This document shows positions 55,602 through 63,820 of a DNA stretch of 64,000 bases, in pieces. The stretch spans positions 3,906,001 to 3,970,000 of the forward strand of contig NZ_CP186693.1 of assembly GCF_049532985.1 (NCBI RefSeq), read 5' to 3'. A model generated the notes under the pieces. It saw nothing but the letters and a program-made list of their open reading frames with translations, was not told the DNA's origin and did no database searches. Each line of letters opens with the position of its first letter. Position 1 is the first letter of the stretch. The position numbers and the translations under genes were made by a program. This stretch comes from Promicromonospora sp049532985 (GTDB lineage Bacteria; Actinomycetota; Actinomycetes; Actinomycetales; Cellulomonadaceae).

Positions 55602-57812
55602 TCAGAGGGACGCGAGCGCCTCGTTGAACGTGGTGCTCGGGCGCATCACCGCGGTCGCCTTGGCGTCGTCCGGACGGTAGTAGCCACCGATGTCGGCGGC
55701 CTTGCCCTGGACGGCGAGCAGCTCCTCCACGATCTTCTCCTCGCCCGCGCCCAGCGCCTCGGCGAGCGGCTTGAACGTGGCGGCCAGCTCGGCGTCGTCG
55801 GACTGCGCCGCGAGCTCGCGGGCCCAGTACAGGGCGAGGTAGAAGTGCGAGCCGCGGTTGTCGATCGTGCCGAGCTTGCGGCCCGGGGACCGGTCCTCGT
55901 TGAGGAACGTGCCGGTGGCGCGGTCGAGGGTGTCGGCCAGCACCTGCGCCCGGGCGTTGCCCTCGCTCACCGCGAGGTGCTCGAAGGACGCGGCCAGTGC
56001 GAAGAACTCGCCCAGCGAGTCCCAGCGCAGGTAGTCCTCCTCGACGAGCTGCTGCACGTGCTTGGGCGCGGAGCCGCCGGCACCCGTCTCGAACAGGCCG
56101 CCGCCGTTCATCAGCGGCACGATCGAGAGCATCTTCGCCGACGTACCGACCTCGAGGATCGGGAACAGGTCGGTGTTGTAGTCGCGCAGCACGTTGCCGG
56201 TCACCGAGATGGTGTCCAGGCCCTGGCGGATGCGGGCCAGCGAGAACGCCGTCGCCTCTGCCGGGTCCATGACGTGGATCTCGAGGCCCTCGGTGTCGTG
56301 CTCCGGGAGGTACTGCTCCAGCTTCTGGATCAGGTTGGCGTCGTGCGCACGGCGCGAGTTCAGCCAGAACACGGCGGGCGTGTCCGACAGCCGGGCGCGG
56401 GTGACGGCCAGCTTGACCCAGTCGCGGATCGGGGCGTCCTTGGTCTGGCAGGCGCGCCAGACGTCGCCGGCGTGCACGTCGTGCTCCATGACGACCTCGC
56501 CTGCGCCGTTCACGATGCGCACGGTGCCGTCGGCGGCGATCTCGAACGTCTTGTCGTGCGAGCCGTACTCCTCGGCGGCCTGCGCCATGAGGCCCACGTT
56601 CGGGACGGAGCCCATCGTGGCCGGGTCGAGGGCGCCGTTGGCACGGCAGTCGTCGATGACGGTCTGGTAGATCCCGGCGTACGAGGAGTCGGGGATCACC
56701 GCGAGGGTGTCCGCCTCCTCGCCGTCCGGCCCCCACATGTGGCCGCCGATGCGGATCATGGCGGGCATCGAGGCGTCGACGATGACGTCGGACGGGACGT
56801 GCAGGTTGGTGATCCCCTTGTCGGAGTTCACCATGGCCATCTTCGGGCCGTCGGCCAGCGCGGCGTCGAACGCGGCGCGGATCTCGTCACCGTTCGGCAG
56901 CGCCGCCAGGCCGGCGAAGATGCCGCCCAGGCCGTCGTTCGCCGACAGCCCGGCGGCGGCCAGGTCCTGGCCGTACTTCTCGAAGACCGGCTTGAAGAAG
57001 GCCCGCACCACGTGACCGAAGATGATCGGGTCCGAGACCTTCATCATCGTGGCCTTGAGGTGCACGGAGAACAGCACGCCCTCGGCCTTGGCCCGCTCGA
57101 TCGACTCCGCGAGGAAGGCGTCCAGCGCGGCGGCGTCCAGGAACGTGCCGTCCACGACCTCGCCCGCCAGGACCTTCAGCCCGTCCTTGAGGACGGTCAC
57201 CGTGCCGTCGGCGGCGACGTGCTCGATGCGCAGGGTGTCGTCGGCCGGGATGATCACGGACTTCTCGTTCGAGAAGAAGTCGTCGTGGCCCATCGTCGCC
57301 ACGTTGGTCTTCGAGTCGGCCGTCCACGCACCCATGCGGTGCGGGTGCGCCTTCGCGTAGTTCTTGACCGACGCCGGCGCGCGGCGGTCGGAGTTGCCCT
57401 GGCGCAGCACCGGGTTCACGGCGGAGCCCATGACGCGGCCGTAGCGCTCGCGCGCGTCCTTCTGCTCGTCGGTCTCGACGCTCTCCGGGAAGTCCGGCAG
57501 GTCGTAGCCGAGGGCCTGGAGCTCGGCGATGGCCGCCTTGAGCTGCGGCACCGACGCCGAGATGTTCGGCAGCTTGATGATGTTGGCCGACGGGTCGTTC
57601 GCCAGCTCACCCAGCTCGGCGAGCGCGTCCGGCTGGCGCTGCTCGTCCGTGAGGCGCTCCGGGAACTGCGCGATGATGCGGCCGGCGAGCGAGATGTCGC
57701 GGGTCTCGACGTCCACACCGGCCTTGGCCGCGTAAGCCGAGACGATCGGCAGGAACGAGTACGTCGCCAGAAGCGGGGCCTCGTCCGTGTGGGTATAGAT
57801 GATGGTGGACAT
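55602..57812 (-). CDS. icd: NADP-dependent isocitrate dehydrogenase, monomeric type
   Basis: A 736-aa TCA-cycle enzyme of the monomeric (IDH-II) class, which oxidises isocitrate to 2-oxoglutarate with NADP. It begins MSTIIYTHTDEAPLLATYSFLPI and contains the class hallmarks LPNISASVPQLKAAI, NPVLRQGNSDRRAP, LFSVHLKATMMKVSDPIIFGH, SVPNVGLMAQAAEEYGSHD, WLNSRRAHDANLI, SVTGNVLRDYNTDLFPILE and LGTIDNRGSHFYLALYWA. The length is exactly typical. Its leader contains a small palindrome (57853-57866). The neighbouring mdh gene is the next TCA enzyme in the cluster. Confidence 0.97.
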   Translation of the reverse strand: MSTIIYTHTDEAPLLATYSFLPIVSAYAAKAGVDVETRDISLAGRIIAQFPERLTDEQRQPDALAELGELANDPSANIIKLPNISASVPQLKAAIAELQALGYDLPDFPESVETDEQKDARERYGRVMGSAVNPVLRQGNSDRRAPASVKNYAKAHPHRMGAWTADSKTNVATMGHDDFFSNEKSVIIPADDTLRIEHVAADGTVTVLKDGLKVLAGEVVDGTFLDAAALDAFLAESIERAKAEGVLFSVHLKATMMKVSDPIIFGHVVRAFFKPVFEKYGQDLAAAGLSANDGLGGIFAGLAALPNGDEIRAAFDAALADGPKMAMVNSDKGITNLHVPSDVIVDASMPAMIRIGGHMWGPDGEEADTLAVIPDSSYAGIYQTVIDDCRANGALDPATMGSVPNVGLMAQAAEEYGSHDKTFEIAADGTVRIVNGAGEVVMEHDVHAGDVWRACQTKDAPIRDWVKLAVTRARLSDTPAVFWLNSRRAHDANLIQKLEQYLPEHDTEGLEIHVMDPAEATAFSLARIRQGLDTISVTGNVLRDYNTDLFPILEVGTSAKMLSIVPLMNGGGLFETGAGGSAPKHVQQLVEEDYLRWDSLGEFFALAASFEHLAVSEGNARAQVLADTLDRATGTFLNEDRSPGRKLGTIDNRGSHFYLALYWARELAAQSDDAELAATFKPLAEALGAGEEKIVEELLAVQGKAADIGGYYRPDDAKATAVMRPSTTFNEALASL

Positions 57813-57852
57813 GGGTGTGGCTGACTCCCCGGGTTAGTGGAATGTGCCGATC

Positions 57853-57866
57853 TCTCGATATCAAGA
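57853..57866. promoter_or_regulatory. MarR-like palindrome TCTCGATATCAAGA upstream of icd
   Basis: An almost perfect inverted repeat centred on GATATC, about 40 bp before the icd start and AT-rich against its surroundings. It resembles TTGATATCAA-type sites of winged-helix regulators. Which protein binds is unknown. Confidence 0.35.
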
Positions 57867-57916
57867 TACCTGAGGCGGCGCGCCGCCCCGGAATCGCGAG
57901 ACGCACCTCACGCCCG

Positions 57917-57960
57917 ACGCCCCGGCCGCCCGGGCCGCTCCGGCCGGGCGTCCGGGGCGT
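57917..57960. terminator. 17-bp stem-loop after mdh
   Basis: ACGCCCCGGCCGCCCGG pairs with CCGGGCGTCCGGGGCGT with one mismatch around a 10-nt loop, 5 bp after the mdh stop. Confidence 0.7.
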
Positions 57961-57964
57961 CAGG

Positions 57965-58954
57965 TCAGATCAGCCCCAGCGAGCGGACGGCGTCGCGCTC
58001 CTCCGCGAGCTCGGCGACGCTCGCGTCGATGCGGGCTCGCGAGAACTCGTCGATCTCCAGCCCTTCGACGATCCTCCACTCACCGCTGCCGTCCGAGGTC
58101 ACCGGGAACGAGGAGACGAGCCCCTCCGGTACCCCGTACTCGCCGGAGGACCAGATACCCGCCGAGGTCCAGTCGCCGTCGGGCGTGCCGAGCGTCCAGT
58201 CGCGCACGTGCGCGATGGCCGCGTTCGCGGCCGACGCCGCCGACGACGCCCCGCGGGCCTGGATGATCGCCGCACCGCGCTTGGCGACGGTCGGGATGAA
58301 GTCGTCCGTCAGCCACGCCGTGTCGGCCGCGACCTCGGCGCCCGGGCGACCGCCGACCTCGGCGTGGAACAGGTCGGGGTACTGCGAGGCGGAGTGGTTG
58401 CCCCAGATGGTGAGCTTGCGGATGTCGGCCACGGGGGTTCCGGTCCGTGCGGCGACCTGGGAGAGTGCGCGGTTGTGGTCGAGCCGGGTCATGGCGGTGA
58501 ACCGCGTCGCGGGCACGTCGGGTGCGTTGGACGCCGCGATGAGCGCATTGGTGTTGGCGGGGTTGCCCACCACGAGCACGCGGACGTCGGCGGCGGCGCC
58601 GTCGTTGATCGCGCGGCCCTGCGGGCCGAAGATACCGCCGTTGGCCTCCAGCAGGTCGGCGCGCTCCATGCCCGCGCCACGCGGGCGCGCACCGACCAGG
58701 AGCGCCACGTTCACGCCGTCGAAGGCCTTGGCCGGGTCGTCGAAGATGTCGACGCCGGCCAGGGTCGGGAAGGCGCAGTCGTCGAGCTCCATGGCGGTGC
58801 CCTCGGCGGCCGCCACGGCCTGCGGGATCTCGAGGAGGCGGAGCCGCACGGGGGTGTCCGCGCCGAGCATCTCGCCCGCGGCTATACGGAAGAGGAGCGC
58901 GTACCCGATCTGGCCAGCGGCTCCGGTGACGGTGACATTCACGGGTTCAGTCAT
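57965..58954 (-). CDS. mdh: Malate dehydrogenase
   Basis: A 329-aa NAD-dependent dehydrogenase that interconverts malate and oxaloacetate. The Rossmann motif is VTVTGAAGQIGYALLFRIA, the NAD-specificity Glu is in RLRLLEIPQ, the substrate arginines lie in GARPRGAGMERADLL, VVGNPANTNALI contains the conserved Asn, RLDHNRALSQ has the catalytic Asp-side residues and the active-site His is in IWGNHSASQYPD. This is the cytosolic-type MDH common in actinobacteria. ATG at 58954 removes 17 unlikely upstream residues. Confidence 0.97.
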   Translation of the reverse strand: MTEPVNVTVTGAAGQIGYALLFRIAAGEMLGADTPVRLRLLEIPQAVAAAEGTAMELDDCAFPTLAGVDIFDDPAKAFDGVNVALLVGARPRGAGMERADLLEANGGIFGPQGRAINDGAAADVRVLVVGNPANTNALIAASNAPDVPATRFTAMTRLDHNRALSQVAARTGTPVADIRKLTIWGNHSASQYPDLFHAEVGGRPGAEVAADTAWLTDDFIPTVAKRGAAIIQARGASSAASAANAAIAHVRDWTLGTPDGDWTSAGIWSSGEYGVPEGLVSSFPVTSDGSGEWRIVEGLEIDEFSRARIDASVAELAEERDAVRSLGLI

Positions 58955-59127
58955 GGCCCCACTCTTGCATCGACGGGGGCCATACGCCCAGCCCTCGCGC
59001 ATCATGAAGAAAACGCCTGCGTGGATTCAGGTTTTGTTCAGGCGGGTAATGGCAGGATGTGCGCGACATCGCACGCACGCCGCCTCGACGCGCACCCGAC
59101 GGTGCGCCACTGAAAGGATCTGACTTC

Positions 59128-60099
59128 ATGTCCCAGGACCTCGCCGCGACCAGCGGCGTCACCGAGGTCGAGGAGGAGCGGACGCCGAGCCTGCTCTCCC
59201 GCCTGCTCGCCGAGACCTTCGGCACGTTCCTGCTGACGCTCGTGATCGTGGGTGTGCTCGTCTACAGCCCGCTGAACACGGTCGGCGGGCTCGGTGTGGC
59301 GCTCGGTGGGGCGTTCGCCTACATCGCGGGTGCCGCGGCCGTCGGCCGCGTCTCCGGAGCGCACTTCAACCCCGCGATCTCGCTGGGTGCCTGGCTCGGC
59401 GGGCGCATCTCGATCTCCAGCATGTTCAGCTACTGGGGTGCGCAGCTCGTGGGCGCGATCCTCGCGGCGGCCGTGCTGTTCGCGACCGTGCCGCAGCCGC
59501 TCCTGACGCTGCTCGGCAAGGAGAGCACGCCCGACGCCTTCGACTCCGCGGTCAACGGCTTCGCGCAGAACTCTCCGCTCTACCTGCAGACCCAGGGCCA
59601 GGCGCAGTTCGACTGGCTCCCGGCCCTGCTGGTCGAGGTCATCATCTCGGCCGTGCTCGTCGGCGTGTACCTCGGCGTCAACGACCCGCGGAGCAAGGTC
59701 GGCTACGCCCCGGTCGCCGTCGGCAGCGCCATCGCCGCGCTCACCCTGGTCTCGTGGTTCGTCACCAACGCGGGCATGAACCCGGCCCGCTCCACGGCCG
59801 CCGCGCTCTTCGCCAACAGCTGGGGCGCCGACGGCTCCGGCCGCCAGCTCTGGCTGTTCTGGGTCGCGCCGCTCGTCGGCGCCGCCCTGGCCGCGCTCTT
59901 CTACCGCGCGTTCGGCTCGGCCGAGGCCGAGGAGGAGCTCGAGGACCTCGACGAGGACGACGACGAGGACGATGACGACGAGTCCGTCGTCGAGCCGGCC
60001 GCCGCCGAGCCCGCTGCGGCGCCCGCCACGACCCCCGCTGCCGAGGAGGCCGCGCAGGAGTCCGCGGAGCCCGGGAAGAAGACCGACGACAAGGCCTGA
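59128..60099 (+). CDS. MIP/aquaporin-family channel with acidic tail
   Basis: A 323-aa channel protein. Six membrane helices and two pore half-helices carry the paired NPA motifs: SGAHFNPAISLGAWLGG (~76-92) and NAGMNPARSTAAALF (~214-228). The AEFGTF-like start is LAETFGTFLLT. After residue ~272 comes a highly acidic run (EEELEDLDEDDDEDDDDE) and an Ala/Pro tail, unusual for aquaporins and probably cytoplasmic. It could pass water, glycerol or another small solute; the selectivity filter cannot be assigned with confidence. ATG at 59128 follows AAAGGA. Confidence 0.92.
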   Translation: MSQDLAATSGVTEVEEERTPSLLSRLLAETFGTFLLTLVIVGVLVYSPLNTVGGLGVALGGAFAYIAGAAAVGRVSGAHFNPAISLGAWLGGRISISSMFSYWGAQLVGAILAAAVLFATVPQPLLTLLGKESTPDAFDSAVNGFAQNSPLYLQTQGQAQFDWLPALLVEVIISAVLVGVYLGVNDPRSKVGYAPVAVGSAIAALTLVSWFVTNAGMNPARSTAAALFANSWGADGSGRQLWLFWVAPLVGAALAALFYRAFGSAEAEEELEDLDEDDDEDDDDESVVEPAAAEPAAAPATTPAAEEAAQESAEPGKKTDDKA

Positions 60100-60112
60100 T
60101 CCCGCAGCACTC

Positions 60113-60165
60113 GCACGACGACGGGGCCGCGCTCTCCTCCGGGGGGTGCGGCCCCGTCGTCGTGC
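60113..60165. terminator. 18-bp perfect stem-loop after the aquaporin gene
   Basis: GCACGACGACGGGGCCGC pairs perfectly with its complement around a 17-nt loop, 14 bp past the stop codon. Confidence 0.75.
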
Positions 60166-60261
60166 ACCGGGAACCTGCCCGGCCCGTGCCACCGGGTGAA
60201 CTCCCCTCACGATCCGGTCACACCGCCCGGGAGCGCGCGGGACACCTGGTAGATATCAGCC

Positions 60262-61020
60262 GTGACCGCTTCCCCACCCCCTGCCGACGTCACGCCCGGC
60301 ACTCTCCAGGTGCCCGTGCACCGCGGCTGGATCGTCGCGTCGATGGTCTTCTTCTGGCCCCTGGCGATCCCGGCCGTGCTGGCCGCGAACCGGGCCGCCC
60401 GCGCGCTCGGCGCTGGCGACGGTACGACGGCGGAGGCGGAGGCGGACACGGCGCGTGGCCTCGCCCGGGTCGGCGTCCTGGTCGGTGCGGTCGCCGCCGC
60501 CCTGGGCCTCGCGACCTACGTGACGCTCGCCGTGCTCGGCGTCCGGTACGGACCGGAGCTGCTGGGGCTCGCCGACGCACCGACGGCGACCGCGGCACCC
60601 GACTCGTACCGCACGGCCGCCGCCCCGGTGCGGGAGGCCATCAAGGTCGAGCCGCTGGAGCTGCAGACGGGCGACTGCTTCATGGCCCCGGACTGGGACT
60701 CGGAGTGGGCGATGATCGACGTCATCCCCTGCAGCCGCGCACACGACGGCCTGGTGATCGACGTGACCGAGCACCTCTACGACGAGTTCCCTGGCACCAC
60801 GGCCATCGAGGACGACGTGTGGTACGAGTGCTGGCCGCGGTACGAGGACTACACGGGGATGCCGACCGCGTCGGACTCGCCCGTCTGGACGTTCCAGCCC
60901 GACGCCGAGGACTGGCGGGCCGGCGGGCGCACGAGCGTCTGCTTCGTCGAGGCGCTGTACCCGGTGGAGGGCGAGCTCTCGGCGCACCCGCAGGTCCTGG
61001 TGAAGGGAGCCACCTCGTGA
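60262..61020 (+). CDS. CD225/septum-formation-like membrane protein 1
   Basis: A 252-aa protein, first of three tandem paralogues. Residues ~20-95 form a CD225/dispanin-like two-helix domain (GWIVASMVFFWPLAIPAVLAANRAARALGAGD... then GLARVGVLVGAVAAALGLATYV). The outer domain (~130-245) has LQTGDCFMAP, VIPCSRAHDGLV, WYECWPRYEDY and TSVCFVEALYPV: four conserved cysteines as in the Septum_form family. The name comes from the Pfam family; a role in septation is not shown here. The GTG at 60262 lies 6 nt after TAGATA. It overlaps the next gene by 4 nt. Confidence 0.8.
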   Translation: MTASPPPADVTPGTLQVPVHRGWIVASMVFFWPLAIPAVLAANRAARALGAGDGTTAEAEADTARGLARVGVLVGAVAAALGLATYVTLAVLGVRYGPELLGLADAPTATAAPDSYRTAAAPVREAIKVEPLELQTGDCFMAPDWDSEWAMIDVIPCSRAHDGLVIDVTEHLYDEFPGTTAIEDDVWYECWPRYEDYTGMPTASDSPVWTFQPDAEDWRAGGRTSVCFVEALYPVEGELSAHPQVLVKGATS

Positions 61021-61979
61021 GCGGCCACGACCTGCCCCCGCTGGTCCCGCCAGACGGCACCGCGCCCACCCCGGACGGCCCGGGACCCGCCCGGCCGCTC
61101 TTCGCGGAGCCCGCCCCGCCGTACGCCTCGGGCTCGCGTCCCTCCGGCGCCCACACCCCGGGCCCGTACGCGCTCGCTCCCGGCGTGCCTGCTCCCGGCG
61201 TGCCTGCTCCCGACGCCGCCGGACCGGCGCCCTACCACCCGGTGCCTCGCCCGCCCGCGCCGCCGTCGTCCGGCATCGGGTGGACGATCGTCGCCCTGCT
61301 GTCGTGGTGGCCGTTCGGTCTCTGGGCCTACCCGCACACCCAGCGGGCCACGCTCGCCCTCGCCACCGGGGACCTCGAGCAGGCGTCCGCCGAGGCGGCA
61401 AAGGCGCGCCGGGCCGGCATCACCGGCCTCGTGTGCACGATCGTGGTCAGCCTCGTGCTGACGGTCGCCATGCTGGTCGGCTTCGTCGCGCTCGTGCTCT
61501 GGGGCGAGTCCCGGCTCGGCCCTCCGGAGTCCGCGACCAGCTACGTGGCCGACAACGAGCCCGGTTCGGGCCCGGCCGACGGGACCAGCGTGTGGGAGCT
61601 GCGCGAGGGCGACTGCTATCTCACCGACGGTCTGACCGACGTGGTGCGGACCGTCGCCGTGGTGCCGTGCGACGAGCCGCACGGAGGCGAGCTGTACGAG
61701 GTCACGTACATCGCCGGCGGGGCGCTCCGGGAGGACTTCGGCACGACCTACCCCGACTATCCCGGCGACCCGTGGATGGCGGAGCACGCCGACGAGGCCT
61801 GCCGTGCCGCGCTCGCGAAGGCGACCGGCGGCCCGGCCGACGGCGCGGGCCTGCACGTCTGGCACACCGCACCGGACGCGTGGGACTGGCGTGCGCAGGA
61901 CCGCCGGATCGCGTGCCTCGCCGAGTCCGAGACCGACGTCGTCGGCCCGGTCGGCGACCATCGGGCGAACGGCGGCTGA
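61017..61979 (+). CDS. CD225/septum-formation-like membrane protein 2
   Basis: A 320-aa paralogue of the proteins on either side. A Pro-rich N-terminal ~85 residues (APGVPAPGVPAPD repeats) precede the CD225-like two-helix region (GWTIVALLSWWPFGLWAYPHTQRATLALATGD... ITGLVCTIVVSLVLTVAMLVGF). The outer domain carries LREGDCYLTDG, VVPCDEPHGGELYE, ADEACRAALAK and RRIACLAESE, the four-Cys pattern, with a conserved CxxPHGGE motif. The GTG start overlaps the upstream stop (GTGA), so the first two genes are translationally coupled. Confidence 0.8.
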   Translation: MSGHDLPPLVPPDGTAPTPDGPGPARPLFAEPAPPYASGSRPSGAHTPGPYALAPGVPAPGVPAPDAAGPAPYHPVPRPPAPPSSGIGWTIVALLSWWPFGLWAYPHTQRATLALATGDLEQASAEAAKARRAGITGLVCTIVVSLVLTVAMLVGFVALVLWGESRLGPPESATSYVADNEPGSGPADGTSVWELREGDCYLTDGLTDVVRTVAVVPCDEPHGGELYEVTYIAGGALREDFGTTYPDYPGDPWMAEHADEACRAALAKATGGPADGAGLHVWHTAPDAWDWRAQDRRIACLAESETDVVGPVGDHRANGG

Positions 61980-62042
61980 CCAGCAGGGACGACGTCGGGC
62001 AGGCTTCCGTCGCGAAACCCCGCACCGCTACGATCGCGCATC

Positions 62043-63197
62043 ATGGCCGACTCCACGCAGCCCTCCCCCGACGCCGACGTACCCGAGCCGCAGGTCACGG
62101 CCGCGTCAGCGGCGCCGGAGGGGACAGACGGGACGGGGCGTGCGGAAGCGGACGGCGCGGAGGCGCGAGCCGACACGACGGGCCACGCGGGGACTGAGGC
62201 CGAGACCGACACCATCGGCACCGACGACGACGCCCCCACCGGCCCTTCCTCGACGCGGGTCGGCTGGGTCGTCGCGGCCTTCCTCTTCTTCTGGCCGCTC
62301 GCGATCCCCGCGCTCGTGCTCTCCATGCGGACCGCCGAGGCCAACGGCACGGGCAGCTTCCGCCGCGCCAGGAAGTCGTCGGTGCACACCCTCGACTTCG
62401 CGCTCGGTGCTGTGACCACGGGCGTGGTCGGCCTGGTCGCGCTGGCGATCGGCATCGTGGCCGCACCCACCTACGCGTCGTCGCTCCCGCCGGGCGTCGT
62501 CGCGGCGGCCCGGTCGTTCGTGCCCCCGGCGCTGGCCGGCCCGCTGGGCATCGGGACGCCCGACGGCGGCGTCGCCCCGACGTCGACCGCCGCACCGTCC
62601 GGCGACCCGTACGCGGACGACCCGTACGCCGAGGATCCGTACGGAGGGGACCTCTCCGCGCAGGACCCGTACGCCCAGGACCCGTACGGGGACGACCAGT
62701 CCGCCGAGGACGCCGGCGAGGGCGGGTACGGCGAGGACCCGGCCGACGGCACCGACACCGGCACCTCCCCGGAGGACGGCGGCGCGGCGGACCCGGGGCC
62801 GGACACGACGGCCACGTCCGGCGCGGAGATCCCCGACCTGGAGGTCGGCGACTGCTTCGACACCAGTGCGACGTCCGGCCAGTCCACGCTGTACCGGATC
62901 CCCGTGGTGTCCTGCACCACGGCGCACGGCGGCGAGATCTACGCGGAGACCACGGCGGACGACAGCCTGGCGAAGGACGGCGAGGCGCCCACCCAGCAGG
63001 CGCTCTGGGACGCGGCCGACGCCTACTGCTACCCGCAGTTCGCGAGGTTCGTGGGGCTGCGCTGGGCGCGGTCGGAGCTGCTGTACTGGCCCATCGCGCC
63101 GTCGGAGGAGAGCTGGGCCGAGGGTGACCGGCGCATCCTGTGCGTCGTCGAGTCGGAGACGCCGGTGACGGGAACGCTGCGGGACGCCGAGCGCTGA
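62043..63197 (+). CDS. CD225/septum-formation-like membrane protein 3
   Basis: A 384-aa third paralogue. After a ~70-residue acidic N-terminus comes the CD225-like region (GWVVAAFLFFWPLAIPALVLSMRTAEANGTG.. ALGAVTTGVVGLVALAIGIVA). An outside linker (~180-240) is a tandem DPYAEDPYGG-type repeat, then the four-Cys domain: LEVGDCFDTSA, VVSCTTAHGGEIYAE, DAYCYPQFARF and RRILCVVESE. The CTxAHGGE motif matches the second protein. TACGAT lies 8 nt before the ATG, so it probably also has its own promoter. Confidence 0.8.
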   Translation: MADSTQPSPDADVPEPQVTAASAAPEGTDGTGRAEADGAEARADTTGHAGTEAETDTIGTDDDAPTGPSSTRVGWVVAAFLFFWPLAIPALVLSMRTAEANGTGSFRRARKSSVHTLDFALGAVTTGVVGLVALAIGIVAAPTYASSLPPGVVAAARSFVPPALAGPLGIGTPDGGVAPTSTAAPSGDPYADDPYAEDPYGGDLSAQDPYAQDPYGDDQSAEDAGEGGYGEDPADGTDTGTSPEDGGAADPGPDTTATSGAEIPDLEVGDCFDTSATSGQSTLYRIPVVSCTTAHGGEIYAETTADDSLAKDGEAPTQQALWDAADAYCYPQFARFVGLRWARSELLYWPIAPSEESWAEGDRRILCVVESETPVTGTLRDAER

Positions 63198-63198
63198 C

Positions 63199-63239
63199 CC
63201 GTCCGGCGGGAGCCGGGAAAGGCCGGGCGGGCCGGACGG
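63199..63239. terminator. 9-bp stem-loop between convergent genes
   Basis: CCGTCCGGC pairs with GCCGGACGG around a 23-nt loop that contains a further GCCGGG repeat, between the third CD225-like gene and the DUF3017 gene. Confidence 0.5.
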
Positions 63240-63261
63240 GGAAGAACCAGAGGAACGAGGC

Positions 63262-63711
63262 TCAGATGCTCGGCGTCGCCACCGCGAGGATGCCGATGAG
63301 CACCGCGGTCGAGCCGTAGAGCACGATGTCGATGGTCCGCGTGCGGATCACGAGGCCGACCGGGCTGTCGAGCACCGCGCGGAAGATCGCGCAGACCACG
63401 AGCACCACGCCGATGCCGATCGCCCCGGCTCGCGCGCCGGCGACCATGCCGAGCAGGACCGAGAGCACGACGCCGCCGAGCACCATCCAGATCGCGAGGT
63501 TGCTGCGCTGCAGCTCCGGGAGCGTCATGTCGGCGGCCTCGCCGCTGGCTGGCTCACTACGGTCAGGCTCCCGGGTGGTCGTCGTGGCGGCCCCGGCCAG
63601 GCCTGCCTGTCCGGCGCGTTCGAGCGTAGCGGTTCCGGCGGGGCCCGGCTCGAGGAGCGTCGTGGCGCCACCCGGTGCGCCGGGGGCGGTCCGCGTCTCA
63701 CTGAGATCCAC
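63262..63711 (-). CDS. DUF3017 membrane protein
   Basis: A 149-aa small membrane protein. The N-terminal ~60 residues are low-complexity; the DUF3017 region follows, with three hydrophobic helices (IWMVLGGVVLSVLLGMVAG, AIGIGVVLVVCAIFRAVL and IVLYGSTAVLIGILAVA) and the conserved RAVLDSPVGLVIRTRTIDI loop. The GTG at 63711 is chosen; a shorter form from the ATG at 63528 (MTLPELQRSN) is nearer the usual family length. Function unknown; in other actinobacteria the family often lies near folD or mdh, both in this window. Confidence 0.75.
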   Translation of the reverse strand: MDLSETRTAPGAPGGATTLLEPGPAGTATLERAGQAGLAGAATTTTREPDRSEPASGEAADMTLPELQRSNLAIWMVLGGVVLSVLLGMVAGARAGAIGIGVVLVVCAIFRAVLDSPVGLVIRTRTIDIVLYGSTAVLIGILAVATPSI

Positions 63712-63807
63712 GGCACGAGAGTACAACCGAAACGTCGCGATTCAGGAGAGCCGTGACCTGCTTGCAACCAGAATGCCAGCGCGTTCCCAGGTTGGCGGCC
63801 TGCGAGC

Positions 63808-63813
63808 TACCGT
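63808..63813 (+). promoter_or_regulatory. -10 hexamer TACCGT, leaderless start
   Basis: TACCGT is followed by 7 nt and the ATG at 63821. Confidence 0.45.
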
Positions 63814-63820
63814 GAGGTCC

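Noticed and set aside
51804..57824. A 2006-codon open frame on the plus strand
   Set aside because: It is antisense to the fused ABC exporter and icd. The composition (Arg, Gly, His, Val repeats without domains) is that of a shadow frame in GC-rich DNA, and it crosses two real gene boundaries.
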